Shown: piece after piece, positions 34,701-46,600 of the stretch | Position numbering within the stretch: position 1 is the stretch's first letter | How the letters are laid out: the number at the start of each line of letters is the position of its first letter | NCBI GenBank assembly: GCA_003117195.1 | Contig: BDSI01000020.1 | Location: 402,146 to 466,145 of the forward strand | Direction of reading: 5' to 3' | DNA length: 64,000 bases | Source: Eudorina sp. 2006-703-Eu-15 | Taxonomy: Eukaryota; Chlorophyta; Chlorophyceae; Chlamydomonadales; Volvocaceae | Made by a program: the position numbers and the translations under genes | Notes under the pieces: generated by a model | What the model was told of the DNA's origin: nothing | What the model saw: only the letters and a program-made list of their open reading frames with translations | Databases searched by the model: none

Positions 34701-37225
34701 CCGCAGCGGCGGCGGCGGGGGCGGGTCCTGCAGAGGCGGCGGCAGCGGCGGCGGCGGCGGCGGGGGCTGAGGTCGCGTCTCTGCGTCCCACCGGCAGCGG
34801 TGGTTCCGGAGCTGTCCCAGGGGGCGCGAACGGGGGCGGCTTGGGCGGGCTCTTCCGCTACAATCGCGTTGTGCCGCTGACCGGACCCACCGGCGGGGCA
34901 GCCGGGGCAGCAGCAGCAGCAGCAGCAGGGGGCGGTGGAGGCGGAGGCGGAGGCGGTGGAGGGGCGCCGGGAGACGCGGGGGTGCCGCCGGGGGGGCTCA
35001 CGGGCGGGTCCCGGAGGAGCACGGCCTCAGGCGCGGCCGACTCAGCTTCCGGGGGAGCAGCGGCGGCAGCGGCAGCGACAGGAGCAGGAGCCGGGGCGGT
35101 GACTGCGGGACAGGGCCCGGGGCCATCGCTCGGCCGGGTGCGGTCGGGTCGGAACTCCTGGCTGGCGGGTGCAGGGGGCAGTGCGGCGGCGGCGGCGGCG
35201 GGCGGTGGTACGAGCGGCCTTGTGGAGCTGGTAGCGGCCTCCCTGGAGGAGGGCCGCGACTTGGAGAGGTAGGCGAGAGGGCGGCAGGGGACATGAGGGG
35301 GGCCGTCCATCCATAAGAGAGGGGTAGGGGACGCCTCCGTGAGTCTTCCAGTGCCACTCGTTGGGACACCACTGCCAAGAGCGGGCAAGCAAGCATGGAG
35401 AGGGTCTGCAAGCAAGGAAGCTCGTGGGTATGCGATGGGGCTGCCTGATCAGGAAGGAGGTTGAGGCGCCAGGGTTTGCGGTGGGCGCGGGCGCCAGCCA
35501 GCGCACCAGCCGGAACCGCATCTCGGTAAGAGGGGGGTTCTCGATTCTCACTCCTGCCTTTCATTCCGTTTGACCCCTCAGTCCAATTGGCCCCCCTCTG
35601 CCATGCCTTGCTCGGATCAGCCCACGCCGGGCCGGGCGGGCTCCGTGCCGGCAGCACGGCTGCTGCGCCTCTACCCCCATGGTCCCTTCCTTGGTCCCTT
35701 CCTCTTTTGGGTATCACTGCCCCCGGATGTAATCCAGCCCCTCACACCCCGGCCCCCCGGCCCCCTCGTCCTGCCGTCCCCTGTCCCGATTGACCCCGAC
35801 TGTGACAGCGGCAGCAACGCCCGGGCTGCGTCGTCCCGACCCCGTGACGGACGGAGGGGTTCGGTCGGCCCCGCGCCGGCGGAAGGAGCCGCCCTCAGCC
35901 CTTCACTTGAAGCCGCCCCGGCTGCCCGGCGCGGCACACCCGGGGGCACAGGTACTGCCGCAGCGGCGGTCCCCGCGGTCGCCTCCGCCGCCGCCGCCAC
36001 CGCTCCTTCCCCCGTTGTCACGGCCGCGGCCGTAGCAGCCAGGAACCAGCGGCGGAACCGGCCCCCGCCGGTGCCACTGCCGCAGCGGCCACTCGCGTTG
36101 ACGGTGATGCCGCCGGTGAGTGGGGGTGGTGACGGCGGTGGCGGCGGCGGCCCAGAAGGGGCAGCCGCCGCGCCCGGGGGGACGGCGGCGGGCTCATTTC
36201 CCGTAGCAGCAGGTGCGCCCGCCTCCACGCGGCCCCGCAGCGCCTCCACGCCTGCTGCACTGGCTGCCGCAGCCCCTGCGGCCGGCTCGGTGCCGCGGAC
36301 GCGAAGACCAGCAGCACCAGCAGCAGCGGTGGCGGCGGCGGCGGCGGCGGCGGCCGGGTCGGGGGCTTCCGGGGCCGGGGCCGGGGCAGCCCTGCCTGGT
36401 GCTGCTGCTGGCGCCAGTCCGCGGCAGTCACCCGCGCTGGCGGAGGAGCCCGGGGTGATTTGGGTCTCCTCGCCCCGCCCTGCTACACCCGGGACTGCGT
36501 CAGCAGCAGGAGTGGCGGCGTGCAGTGGCGCGACAGGGACTCGGGCAGCGGCGGCGGCGGCGGCGGGACTGCCGGCAGCGACCTCCACGTCCGCGATGCG
36601 GTCACCCGCGGTGTTGCCGGTGGGGGAGGGCGAGCCGGAGGACGGTCTGGGGGCGGGGCCGGAAGGCGCGGCGGCGGCGGCGGCGGTTGCAGCCGCGGCC
36701 GCGGCTGCTGACGCCGACGCTGAGGCGGCGGGGACGGCAGCTGCGGCGGCGGAGCCGGCGGAGGCGGAGGTGGAGGTGGTCCCAGAACTGGACATCGAGG
36801 CGGCTCGCGCTTTTCGGGAGCGGGATGTGGACATGGACCGGCCGGCATCGCTGGACGGCCACCTGGGGGTGCCCCGGGAGGCGTCCGGGGGAGTACCGGC
36901 CGGCGGCCCCTCGGGCAGCGGCGCCGCGGACACGGCCGCCGCCGGCGGCGGCGGCTCCGCCGGCTCCGCCGCCGCCCTGGCCGCCGCGCTGGCCAGCCTG
37001 CCCGCGGGTGGCGGACCCGACGAGCCCGACAGCTGCGTCATCTGCTACGACGGCGCGGCGAGCTGCGTGTTCCTGGAGTGCGGCCACGGGGGCTTCTGCC
37101 GCCGGTGCGCCTTCCTGCTGTTCGTGCGGCCGCCCAATGAGTGCCCCACCTGCCGGGCGCCCATCGATCAGGTGGTGGAGATCGAGACGGCGGCGGAGGT
37201 GGGGCAGGTGGCCAAGGTCAAGTGA
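28777..37225 (+). CDS. TMEM185-like multi-span membrane protein with C-terminal RING finger
   Basis: Eleven exons: 28777-29229, 29621-29722, 30579-30737, 31094-31167, 31534-31645, 32757-32843, 33139-33297, 33714-33920, 34388-35268, 35466-35525 and 35809-37225 (1236 residues). Residues about 120-440 hold many hydrophobic spans (ACLSWLANAFWAVAIW, VCWVITFGLLCL, WRVVFLVPWMWFSG, FLLLLFAKVW, ALSWFLMWLSAWVI). This layout recalls plant 'transmembrane Fragile-X-F-associated' RING proteins. About 700 residues of Ala/Gly/Pro-rich low complexity follow. The end is a C3HC4 RING: C-x2-C-x11-C-x-H-x3-C-x2-C-x11-C-x2-C (DSCVICYDG, LECGHGGFCRRC, CPTCRAP). Membrane E3 ubiquitin ligase activity is inferred. The 60-nt exon at 35466 is the weakest: only this acceptor fits both neighbouring phases. 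Intron 5 contains a retroelement remnant. Confidence 0.87.
29738..29815. repeat. Two-copy 30-bp direct repeat in intron 2
   Basis: The motif GCGCCGGGGCACGACCGGGT followed by CCTCGTCAT occurs twice in a row, with a third partial copy. It lies in intron 2 of the RING gene. Confidence 0.8.
30406..30495. repeat. 18-bp minisatellite, five exact copies
   Basis: ACTCCGAAACCACAGAAG is repeated five times without a change, in intron 2 of the RING gene, 80 bp before the acceptor of exon 3. Although 18 is divisible by three and one frame reads DSETTE, it lies between a strong donor and acceptor and is not needed by the model. Confidence 0.95.
31804..32447 (-). mobile_element. 5'-truncated retroelement copy (3' part only) with target-site duplication
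   Basis: This block sits in intron 5 of the RING gene. It is flanked by GGACCGGA-G7-AC (31787-31803) and GGACCGGA-G6-AC (32448-32463), a near-perfect direct repeat that looks like a target-site duplication. Inside, collinear anchors match the region beside the reverse transcriptase fragment at 59900-60520: 'tatacttac', 'ccgacctgtg', and 'ggctccccaccg' followed by 'cccggtc' and 'ggggtgcc'. Similarity is patchy, so this is a diverged relative. It stops before the RT coding part begins, as expected for a 5'-truncated copy made by target-primed reverse transcription. Orientation is taken from the other copy. Confidence 0.6.
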
Positions 37226-37876
37226 GGGGGAGGGGAGGCCGAGGCGCGGCGGGCTGCCAGTGGCGGTGGGATGGCGGCTGGGAGGTTGGGGCAGGGTGGA
37301 GTGCAGGAGGTTGGCGGGGTCACTCGGAGAGCTCACAGCCTGGCTGAGCTCTAGGGTTGAACTTACAATGCATATAGATGAGAAGGCGCGAAGGGCCGTT
37401 CCATGTGTGTGTCTTGTATGTACGGCATGTACGGCATGTGTCTGTGTGTGTGTGTGTTTTGGGGGGCAGCTCTACCTACACCCTGACCGGGGCACGGACG
37501 GGGAAAGGAAACGGCGGCTGCGAGTCCGTGGCTGTGTGGTCCCGCCCCCTCCTCCTGGCGATGATCCCCCGGGGGACCTGGCGCGGGTTTTCTGGATTCG
37601 AGCAGCAGGATGTGTGGTGCGCACCGCCGCGAGGAGCGGCCACGGCCCGCATTGACCCGCGGGTCACTGTAGGTCCGGGAAAAGCGCGGGAAAGCGGAAG
37701 TGGGAGCGGGGGGGGGCCCGGAGGGCAGGATGGCTGCCCCCCACCGCTGGACTGCGCCTCGTAAGGACGTGTGCCTGCGCGGCATGTCCGCCCCGACCAC
37801 CTTCCACCCTGGTGCGTTGCGCACCCATTTGCACACCCATTGTCACTGGGCTACTTACCCCAGACTAGCAAGACTC

Positions 37877-37881
37877 TGTAA
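37877..37881 (+). terminator. Putative TGTAA poly(A) signal (RING gene)
   Basis: TGTAA lies 652 bp downstream of the TGA stop, a normal 3' UTR length for this group of algae. Assigned by position. Confidence 0.45.
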
Positions 37882-40800
37882 ATACCGACCATCGTTTGGG
37901 TTGCGGCCCGTCTCGTCCTCTTTGTCTGGTTGCGCCCGTCTGTGTGTGCGTGTGTGCGTGCTTGTGTTCACCCAAAGAACATGGAGTGACGGGTACGGTT
38001 CGGGGGCGGCCGGATGGGTACGGAAGACAGTGTGGGCTGTCGAGTGCCGTGAAGTGCCGTGCCGTGCGGTTCGCTGTTCCCTGATCTGTCTGCTCACCCT
38101 CGGATTGTCTTCCACCATCAAAACGTGCGGCACGGGAGCTGAGTTTGTTTGCGGTTCAGGCAGGGTCCGCCGGTCTGAGGAAGGAGCGCGAGCTGTGTAG
38201 CGGTGAACGCCTAGATGCCCCCTGAGGCCGACTCGTGGCGTGGTGGGGCTGGTATCGCCTTCGCCTCCCCTGGGGGGGCCACGTGCGAACCGGACCGTGG
38301 CTTACATTTCCTGTGGCTTGCAGTTGTGCCTTCCGCATAACGTGGAACGTTTTTGTTGCAGGCCACAGTACGCCCTCACCCCCGCGCTCCTGCATCTGGA
38401 GGCCACTAATCAACCGGGGCCGGGGGACGGGGGTCTCCAGAGCGGACTGCTGCCGCACCGGACGTTGATTGTTTAGCAGCATTCCATCCAGCCCGCCGTT
38501 TGGCAGTGAATGTACGGTGGTGGTGATGGTGGTGGTGGTGGTGGCGGTGCTGGTGGCGGCGGAGATTGTGTGGTTCGCTCCACAATGGGATACGAGATGA
38601 GCGCTTGCCGGACCGCCGTTCTGCTGCTGGTGGCATGGGGCGAAGTGAAATGGAGACGGGTGGTGTGAGGCGCTGCACCAGCCGGGTGACGGGTTGGTCA
38701 GGGGCCCGCAGGATGCGTCGGGGAGGCGTGGCTCAATGTGTGTTTAATGAGAAGCCCACCCAGAAGCGATGTGTGTGTATATTGCAAGAAACCCACCCGC
38801 AGTGTGTGTGCGTGGTGGGGTTTCAGGCGGGTGGGTTGGTGGCTCGCCGTGAGCAGTGCGGCGCTCGGGTGACTGGTCTCGGGGCTGGGGCTCGTGGTCG
38901 GACAGGGCAGGGCAGCAGGAGCAGCGGGTTGCAGAGCGCAACGTGGGCGGGTGGCGGGTGGCGAGCTCCAGGGACTGGGATCGACACTGGCATAATAATG
39001 GGCGCTGACGTCGTTTTCCTGTTGGCAGCGGCAGCGACATGAGGCCCTGGCCGCCTGTGGGCCACCACCGGATTGGGAATCGCTGGGAGTCTCACTCATC
39101 AAGTCCGCAACCCAATCAGTCAGTCAGTCAATCGGTTAAGATGTCACCACACCATGCATCCAGGGGTGCCTGGGTGCTTGACACGCTCGTCCTCATCTCA
39201 CCCCACTTCACCTCTCTTCACCCCACGTCAACCCACCTCAACCCACCTCACCCGCACCTCACCAGCACCTCAGCCCATGGCCCCCCTCTGTGGCCCCTCC
39301 CTCACCCCGCTCTCTCGTGGCGGCCGGGGACAGCCCTCCAGGGGGGTGGGAAACCTTCGGGTCCAGACCGGTGTACGGACCCGTGTTTGTTAGCGTGTTG
39401 TCGGTTGGTGAAATGAGCTTGTGACACCTCGTTCGTGTGCTGTACACCATACTACAATCGGAATAATTGGCGCGCGTCATTGCTCACGATTCATTTTTGT
39501 GTATGTTTGTGTCGCGCGACGCGGGGGCCCCGCGTGGCATTCCGGGTGACGACTTCGCACGGCGGCGTGCCGTACCCGGCGCGCGAAAGCGCGCGGTAAC
39601 CGGGACGGCTGCCGCGACAGCGGGCGCGGCGCTGCCGGATTCTCTTTCCGATGTACCGGTTGCAGTGGCGGGGGTGAGTGAGATACGGTAGATATCCTGC
39701 GGGGCAGTCGGCGGCGCCGGATCATTTTGCGTCCGAACAGGGTGCTTGCTTCGTTTGGGGTTTCGAGGACGTTGCCGCCGTCGTGCTCTACCGCTGGTGT
39801 GATGTAGCATGATGTCATGTCATGTTTTGTGGTGAAGGGACCTGGTGTATGAAGGGGCATGTTCTTGTGTCGCACCTCCCTCCCAGATGCCCCGTGTGAT
39901 GTGACCTCGAAGCAGTGGCGAGTCCCGCAGGAGCTGCGCCGCCGTTTAGGACGTAAACACGTTGTACACACGTTTGGGCTTCAGGCGTGAGTGGATCCTC
40001 ATGGGGACATGAAGGCCTTGATGAAGGCCCATGACGGACTAAGCGGCTTACGAATCACCCGTTGTGATAAGTTGCATACTGGCCCTCCAAGTTGGCCAGG
40101 GTTGGCCAGGCATACCTGCTGATATTTGTGGCGCGGAATCGCGAATTGTGTTGGGAGTTGTTGGGTGCGCTAGCTGGGTCATTGGGGTGCGCCAGGAGGG
40201 CCTCTCCTGTGGGACATCGCACCGGACCCGCCTGGTCGACCGGCGGGGAGGGCGTCGGGATCTGTGTGGCGCGTACAGATACGGGAGCTGCGGGTGGGAG
40301 GTTGTAGAGACGCGATGGAGGGGCTTTCATTAAATGTACGGCAGACCGGCCATATGGACGAGCTTCAAGGACCCTGGCAGCCTTAAAGATTGACCGTCAC
40401 CTGTAACTGAAACCCTTGATGATAATGGGGTTCTGGACGCTGTACTGGTCAAACGTTCTATGAGCCTACCAGGCCTATCCTCGTCGGTAGGTGGGACTCG
40501 CGTGAGGACGCATGCCCGTATCGGCGCTGACGTGCCAGGCTCTGCTCCGTAGATATTTATTGATTACAATCACCATGACCTTACGCAGCAGCCATGTGCG
40601 CCGGGTCCGTGCTGCCTGGCCAGCTGACCTGGCCTGGGCTCGCGACTCTGGATCAACACGCGTTGCGCATTGCACTCGGGGGGTTGCAGTGCGGGTGGGG
40701 TTGAAATCCCACCGATCCCCGCCGTCACAAGCTACATACGCCAACAGAGGCCCCCGCAATCACGCCTCGCTCCCACGCGCACTCCAGCTCCCTCCGCACC

Positions 40801-41650
40801 AGCACTACGCCTCATGGTGCTCCCAGGCATCTTGCGCGGTCGGGCGCAGGACCCCGGGGCTCCATACGCTCCACATCTCTCGCCGCTGAAAGTCTACCGT
40901 GCATGGTCGCGGCGCGCGCTGCTCACTGGCACGCACAGTTGTCGCTCCGGAGCCACACAGCATCTCTCAAGCACTTGCGCTCGGCATGGACACATCGCCA
41001 CATCCCAGTACCCCACCTCCTCCCTCCACACGGCCACCACCGCAGCAGCGCACGAAAGCTGCAACGCCCAGACGCCGGAAACGCCAACTCCGACATCGGC
41101 AGGCGCGCCTCAGCAAACTCCCGCAACAAAACCTATTATCGGCCATTCAGCATCACGGCATCACGGCGCCACCAGGCTCACGCACCCGTGCACACCCGTA
41201 CACACCGGGCCCAACCAGCAGCGCATTACACCACCTGGCGCCGTACACCCTTGCCGTACACCAGAGCCCAGGACCAGCCTAGGTAGGGCCCACTTTGACT
41301 CTAGTCTGTAATATTTAGTAATCTCTACGTGATTACGATGAGCCCCAGGACAATGAGTCCGGGATGATATGATATATGCTGCGGCCGGTCCAGGAGGGAG
41401 GGTAGAGGGTAGTGCGGGGCTGCACTTGGTGCGCCAACTGGCCGACCTTGACAGCAACCACACACGCCCTCGCCCTTGGAGATCTAGACACCGGTGGCCG
41501 AGGGCGGCGACGCTCTACGAGTGCATGAACGCGAACACGTGAGGTCGCGTCGGCGCGCTGCGGTCACCATCTTATTTATTTAGCGGTTCAGACGGCACGT
41601 ACCCGTGCGCGCATCGGGCCAAGCCTCTCATACGCCTGTACTTGATGTTC

Positions 41651-41677
41651 ACGCGCGCGCGCGCGCACACACACACG
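41651..41677. repeat. (CG)n(CA)n compound dinucleotide repeat
   Basis: An alternating CG run passes into an alternating CA run. It lies in the probable 3' UTR of the minus-strand gene at 41895. Such purine-pyrimidine alternation favours Z-DNA. Confidence 0.9.
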
Positions 41678-41682
41678 GTTTT

Positions 41683-41687
41683 TTACA
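41683..41687 (-). terminator. Putative TGTAA poly(A) signal (small membrane protein gene)
   Basis: TTACA on the plus strand reads TGTAA on the minus strand, 208 bp behind the stop codon at 41895. Good distance and strand for this gene. Confidence 0.5.
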
Positions 41688-41894
41688 AACACATACACAA
41701 CACATATTTGTGCCGTACGCACCGTACCACATATGGATAATGAAATGGCAGCAGCTGCATCACGGGCACCCTTGCTGCGTGCTTGAGGAACGAACGCCGT
41801 TCATTAGCGGGACGCCGCTACAGTGTTGTGCTCGGTTGCTATTGGGTTCACGCAATTCCCGCCTTCGCCGCGCTCCAAGGCAGCGCGCTGCTCG

Positions 41895-43672
41895 TCACCG
41901 ACGATGATACCCGCCGTACGCGGGCGTCGACGCATCTGGCGGCGGCGGTGGGGGTGGCGTCGATGAGGAGGGCGGCAGCTGCTGGCTGCCGTACACAGGC
42001 GGCGGGGTCCAGCTGCCGGACGGAGTGGAGCCGTACACCCCTGGGCCAGCCGACGGTGGCGGCAACACGGCCCCGGGCGAGCTTGGCGGCGGCGACAAGC
42101 CGGTTGTGGTCGCGACGACACTGACCAGAACGACCGTGCTGGTGGGCACGCCCAGTGCCTACGGGCGGGTGCACGGGGCGACAGACTCGGTTGGCATCAG
42201 ACGTGGGTCGAGCGGATGGTCGTGGGACATGCTTTGGAGCGCAGGGCGGGTCGCGGCGCGTGGGGGCGAGGCGCCGGGGTTGCCATGGCAAGACGTGCCT
42301 CCGCGCTGGCACCTCCCCATTCCCATGAGCTCGCGATGGGTCACTAAACGTTGCTGAGCACCGACGGGTGTTGGGCCGAGATGCTGGGCTTTTCCTGGGG
42401 AATGACGTCGCACCCTCTCTAACCTCCCTCACCCCCAGTTCCCCACCCCCACCCTCGGCCTTGCCTTCGTCGCCCTCGTCTTCCTCACCCTCACCTTCAA
42501 CTCACCCGCACCCTGATTCTCACCCTCACCCGCACCCTGATTCTCACCCTCACCCTCGCCCTGATTCTCACCCTCACCCTCGCCCTGATTCTCACCCCCG
42601 CCCTCAAGCTCGACCCATTCAAGCCGGCCCTCTCATCCCCCACCCACCCACCCACCTGGGACACGGTCTGCTGCAGCTGCTCGGAGCTCAACTGCAGCTG
42701 CGAGGCGGCCTCGGTTGCGTCGAGCATTTTATTGGAGGCGGCCCCGCCCGACTCATCCAGAGGGACCACTTGGAAAGTCACCACGATGGTGGTGCCGCTG
42801 CCCGTGTCTGTGCGAAGGGCAGGGGAAATGGGGAAGGCAGGAGGTGAGGGCGGGCAGCGCAGCGTTCGGTGGCCAACGATTGCGCTGTGGGAGCGGGCAG
42901 GTGGCTAACCCTCCCAGCGAAGCGACAAGAAAGACAACGGACCCGTCCTGACTGTGAGGAGGTCGTGGGACTTGTCGCCTGGGACAAGAAATGGTAGTGT
43001 CTTGGAAACCGTGTTCAGCGCGAGATGCGGCACGACCCACCGATGGACAGCGTCTGCAGCAGCCGTCGATTCCCGGAGCTGGATGGGCCGGAACCCGTGG
43101 GGGGCAGGCTGTAGGTGGTGGTGCCGCACTGCACGGACTGGATCAAGATCTGGCTCGGTTGAACGGACAGGATCGAGGCAATGCTCGTCTGGAGCATTGT
43201 TGCGTAGTTCTGCAGGAACGTCGCGTCTGAGAAGCTGCTGCAGATCTGAGACGCGTTCTGGGCCTGCAAGCAGGAGCGCGCGGAAGGGTGTCAAGGCACG
43301 ACGTCGCTTGTAGACGTCGCTGGCGAGGAGAAGCCCGTGCGTCAACGGTCACAACGGTCACACCGGTCATGACGATCCTTGTGCCCGGCTCCCTTACCTG
43401 GAAGGTCAGCTTGAAGTTCATTGCCTGGGACGAGCTGTCATCGTCCTGTCGTTCGTGTATTCAAGGGAGGGTCAGTGGGTCAGTCATTGTCGCGTCGGTG
43501 CATCTGGCAGCCACCCACAGGGGGCGCATCGCGTACAGGGATGACGGGGACGTCAACGCACCTCGTCATGTCTCTTCCTTTGGGAGGAGACCACCGGACC
43601 GACGATGACGGCCACAATGCCTCCGACGACAAGAAGGACGAGCAGGGCTGCGATGACTGGCCGATCCCGCAT
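41895..43672 (-). CDS. Small membrane-anchored ectodomain protein with Pro-rich tail
   Basis: Five minus-strand exons fit every phase: 43672-43562, 43445-43398, 43263-43041, 42807-42656 and 42158-41895 (265 residues). The N-terminus is MRDRPV followed by a 24-residue hydrophobic stretch (VIAALLVLLVVGGIVAVIVG) and SSQRKRHDE, so it is a signal anchor or uncleaved signal. The middle has a strand-helix-strand pattern (MNFKLTFQ; FLQNYATMLQTSIASILSV; QILIQSVQCG; TTIVVTFQVVPLDES; EAASQLQLSSEQLQQ). The C-terminal 60 residues are Pro/Ser-rich, as in cell-wall-linked algal proteins. The family is not recognised. The middle module resembles in pattern the membrane-proximal part of the M8 protease 4.4 kb upstream, including the RRLLQ versus RRGLQQ element. 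A surface or extracellular-matrix role is inferred only. Confidence 0.7.
42480..42612. repeat. CACCCTGATTCTCACCCTCGCC minisatellite
   Basis: Several imperfect units of CCCTGATTCTCACCCTCACC type occur in the last intron of the small membrane protein gene. Directly visible. Confidence 0.85.
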
Positions 43673-46600
43673 CTAGCAAGAAAAGCAGCGCATCCAAACA
43701 TGAAATGGAATAATTTAGAGCACTGGCCTATAAGTGATGAAAGTACCGCGACTGCGCGGTCAAAATTGAAGACGGTTTGTTCGCTGGTGCCAACTCGGTT
43801 TTAGGTTTGGATGCTGCATGAATCTAACAAGTTGCTGCACTGTGGCACACGCATAATCAATAAAATCTTACCCATGTCTTGAAACGGTACCAGCAGGTGC
43901 GCTGTTGTCGTGGCAGGGGTACCCCGTCGTGGTCCGCCGCAGCGTAGAGAGAGTTGCGCTGGTCCCACATGATGGCCGTAGAGATCAGCAATTGACAACC
44001 TGGCAGCGAAAAGATAAAATTTTATCGACCAACTAGTTGACTGGCATGTGACCGTAATCGAGTCCACTTAAATCGGCTGTATATGTACGAATTTTCCAGC
44101 TCTCCGACTAGAAGGCAAGTGCCCCGCGGTTTCTTTCCAGCTCGGCGCTCAAAATACAATGTCAGATTTTGTATTATTTACTGCTGTGGTTTAAATGAGA
44201 CCAACTCGTATGGGTGCGCGCTAGCAAGCGGGAATCTACGATGAAGTGCTCATGATAGCAAGGCTTTGCTTGACTTTCAGCGCTTGAAGGAAGCTATCAT
44301 ATTCAACCATTCCCAGTTACCGACGCAGTTGTTAGACCGTTGCCGTAACCAAATCGTGACTGAGTCGCCGGCAACTACTCGTATCAGTACAAACGCGAGA
44401 ATAGTTGCGCAGCTGCCAGTCGAGTACAGTAATACGCGTCGCTCATTCTGATATTATGAAATTTCTTACGATATGGACCTTGCAGCATTGATAGGTGTTG
44501 GACTCGGCCCTTCCGCTCTGCCCCTTCCTTCAGACGCAATGTATGTGTCGGCCCAAACGAAGATGCAGCATCTTATGCCTGCCGCAAGACGGTTCACCGC
44601 AAATTGACCGCCGCCTCATTTGACGAAAAGGCTGGATCGGGCTGGAACCGCAAAAACAGCCATAGTCCCGACCGGAGCCGTAGTCCCGACCGGGCGTTCC
44701 AACGGGCCCAGATCTCTCGTAGGAGTTGCTGTGGCCTCATCACAGCAACCCCACAAAGGATGTGCACCAATCCTCCATCACCTGCGGGCGAGGGGGGGGG
44801 GGTCGTGCAGCCATACAGGCCCACAAAAACACCAGGGCACCAGTGCGCCGCGATTGTCGCCCGCCGAACCACTTCGCAGGGAGGGCGCCGGGACGACCAA
44901 CCATATGCTTCATGTAGTTGCGCCATCAACTTCGTCAAACTGCGCAATTGAGGGCCCTTACAACTCTGGGCGAGTGTGAAACAGCATCCCCCCCATTGCC
45001 AGGGGTCCGTGGGCCCCACCCAGCACACGTCACACGCCCCCGCCTGACCAAGCACATGTGCTGCTCTGCTGCTGTGCGACTCAGACGCCAGGGTGATTTC
45101 GCTTCGCCCGCAGGGATCCCCACAGGGCCGCATCCTGACATGTCCTCCGGACGTCCGGAGCAGTCAGAAAGCTCCAGTGCAGCAAGACCGACTCCAACTA
45201 CTCTAGTCCACCGTGTCCACCGATGCATTCAGACGCCGGGGCTCCCCGGACCCACCTCGTGTACGGTACCTGCACAGCTTGCCGCATCCCGCAACAACCT
45301 GTTGGACGGCGGGGTCAAGCGCTGAACACAGTAGGCGTGGCTTGGAGGTTGGAGCCGGCTGGCGGCGGAAGGCAAGACAGGCATGGGAGGCTGCTCCACG
45401 AGACAATGCGCGGACTGCCCTCGGAGGAGCTTCCAAACGAAGTTACGACTGGGATTACTTCTGTCGCGCTTCCGTGATCAAATGAACACACATGCAACAG
45501 CCCAGCGGGTGCCGCTGAAGGAGGCAGATCTTCAGCTCCTCTGATTCTGCTTAGGGAGCCCGGATGTTGGAAGCCCGAGTACAAAGGGGCAGAACACAGC
45601 CGCTAATAGGTCCTGATGTTTGATAAACGGCCAGGGGACATGCCAGTAATACATTGTAAGCGCGTCGAGGCGCAGTATGCTGTCGACGACGCAACGACAT
45701 TCGTCCATCAGGGTAGCTAGCAGCACACCCGCCCGCCCAGGGGCAACCTGGCACCTCGCCCAGAGCGCAACATCCCGGCGCTGCGAACTCAAGACCCAAC
45801 GTCTGGTCTGGCCGGAACGGTGCGATCATCCCACATTTAAATGTCGCATCACGGACGCTGATAAGGCGCCAGCTCTTTCAAGACGAATAGATCTAACATT
45901 GTACAAGAAAGGAAGATCTGATTGCCGCTACCCAGACAGAACGTAACGGACCGGTCATGGCTTAATGAATGTAACAAAACGACTCGATAGGTTCTGGTGA
46001 TACGGCTTCTGCCCCTGCTCTGACACATCGCTGTGGTGCTGGTTTTGCGATATACGATGTCAGTACGCTGGGTCCTCGAGGCCGCCACCCTTACGGCGGG
46101 GGGTTTCTTGGCACCCGTCGGCTCGTTCAATGCGCCGCCCCACCTTCGCCACCAGCGACCGTGCAGTCGTTTGCATTGCCCCGGGCCTTCTCGACTCGTA
46201 CAGCATTCAGTGGCTCACCCCCTTGGGCGGCCACCCCGTGCCATCCCGGCTCTCCACCTCACATTCCCCACACCGCTCCACTGCGCGAAGTGCGAACGAA
46301 CATACACAAACAAGCCGCCTGCCCGGTAACGCCGGTGCGGTAACTCCTGTTGCCGTATTGCAAAATACCTGCCGCGCGCTGCGACAGATGCTGCATCCAA
46401 ACCTCGGCATCGGGCTTACGATGCCCTCTCACAGCCACACCTCAAAGCAGGCCGTCGTGATTCATTCACCCTAGTCGTGGACCGAAACCCCCCACCTGTG
46501 TCGATCATCCGAGGTCGCCCTGATGACCGACCGCCAGCAGGGCAGTGCTGGCCATCCCAACACTCCGTCGTTTCTACTTGGTAACGACCAAGAACTCGGG

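Larger units (their letters stand above)
37226..41894. other. 3' UTR of the RING gene and gene-poor spacer
   Basis: About 4.7 kb. The RING gene's transcript probably ends near the TGTAA at 37877. The remainder has several overlapping open frames (38566-39042, 40512-41311) without motif, bias or exon chain. GT-rich and CCACCT-rich simple stretches occur near 37420-37460 and 39180-39260. I see no RNA gene. Confidence 0.45.

Noticed and set aside
40512..41311. Several overlapping plus-strand frames of 125-213 codons
   Set aside because: Three frames open at once in a Pro/His/Thr-rich composition. No motif or splice chain.
44594..45133. Minus-strand 179-codon open frame
   Set aside because: No bias or motif; frames on the plus strand overlap it fully.
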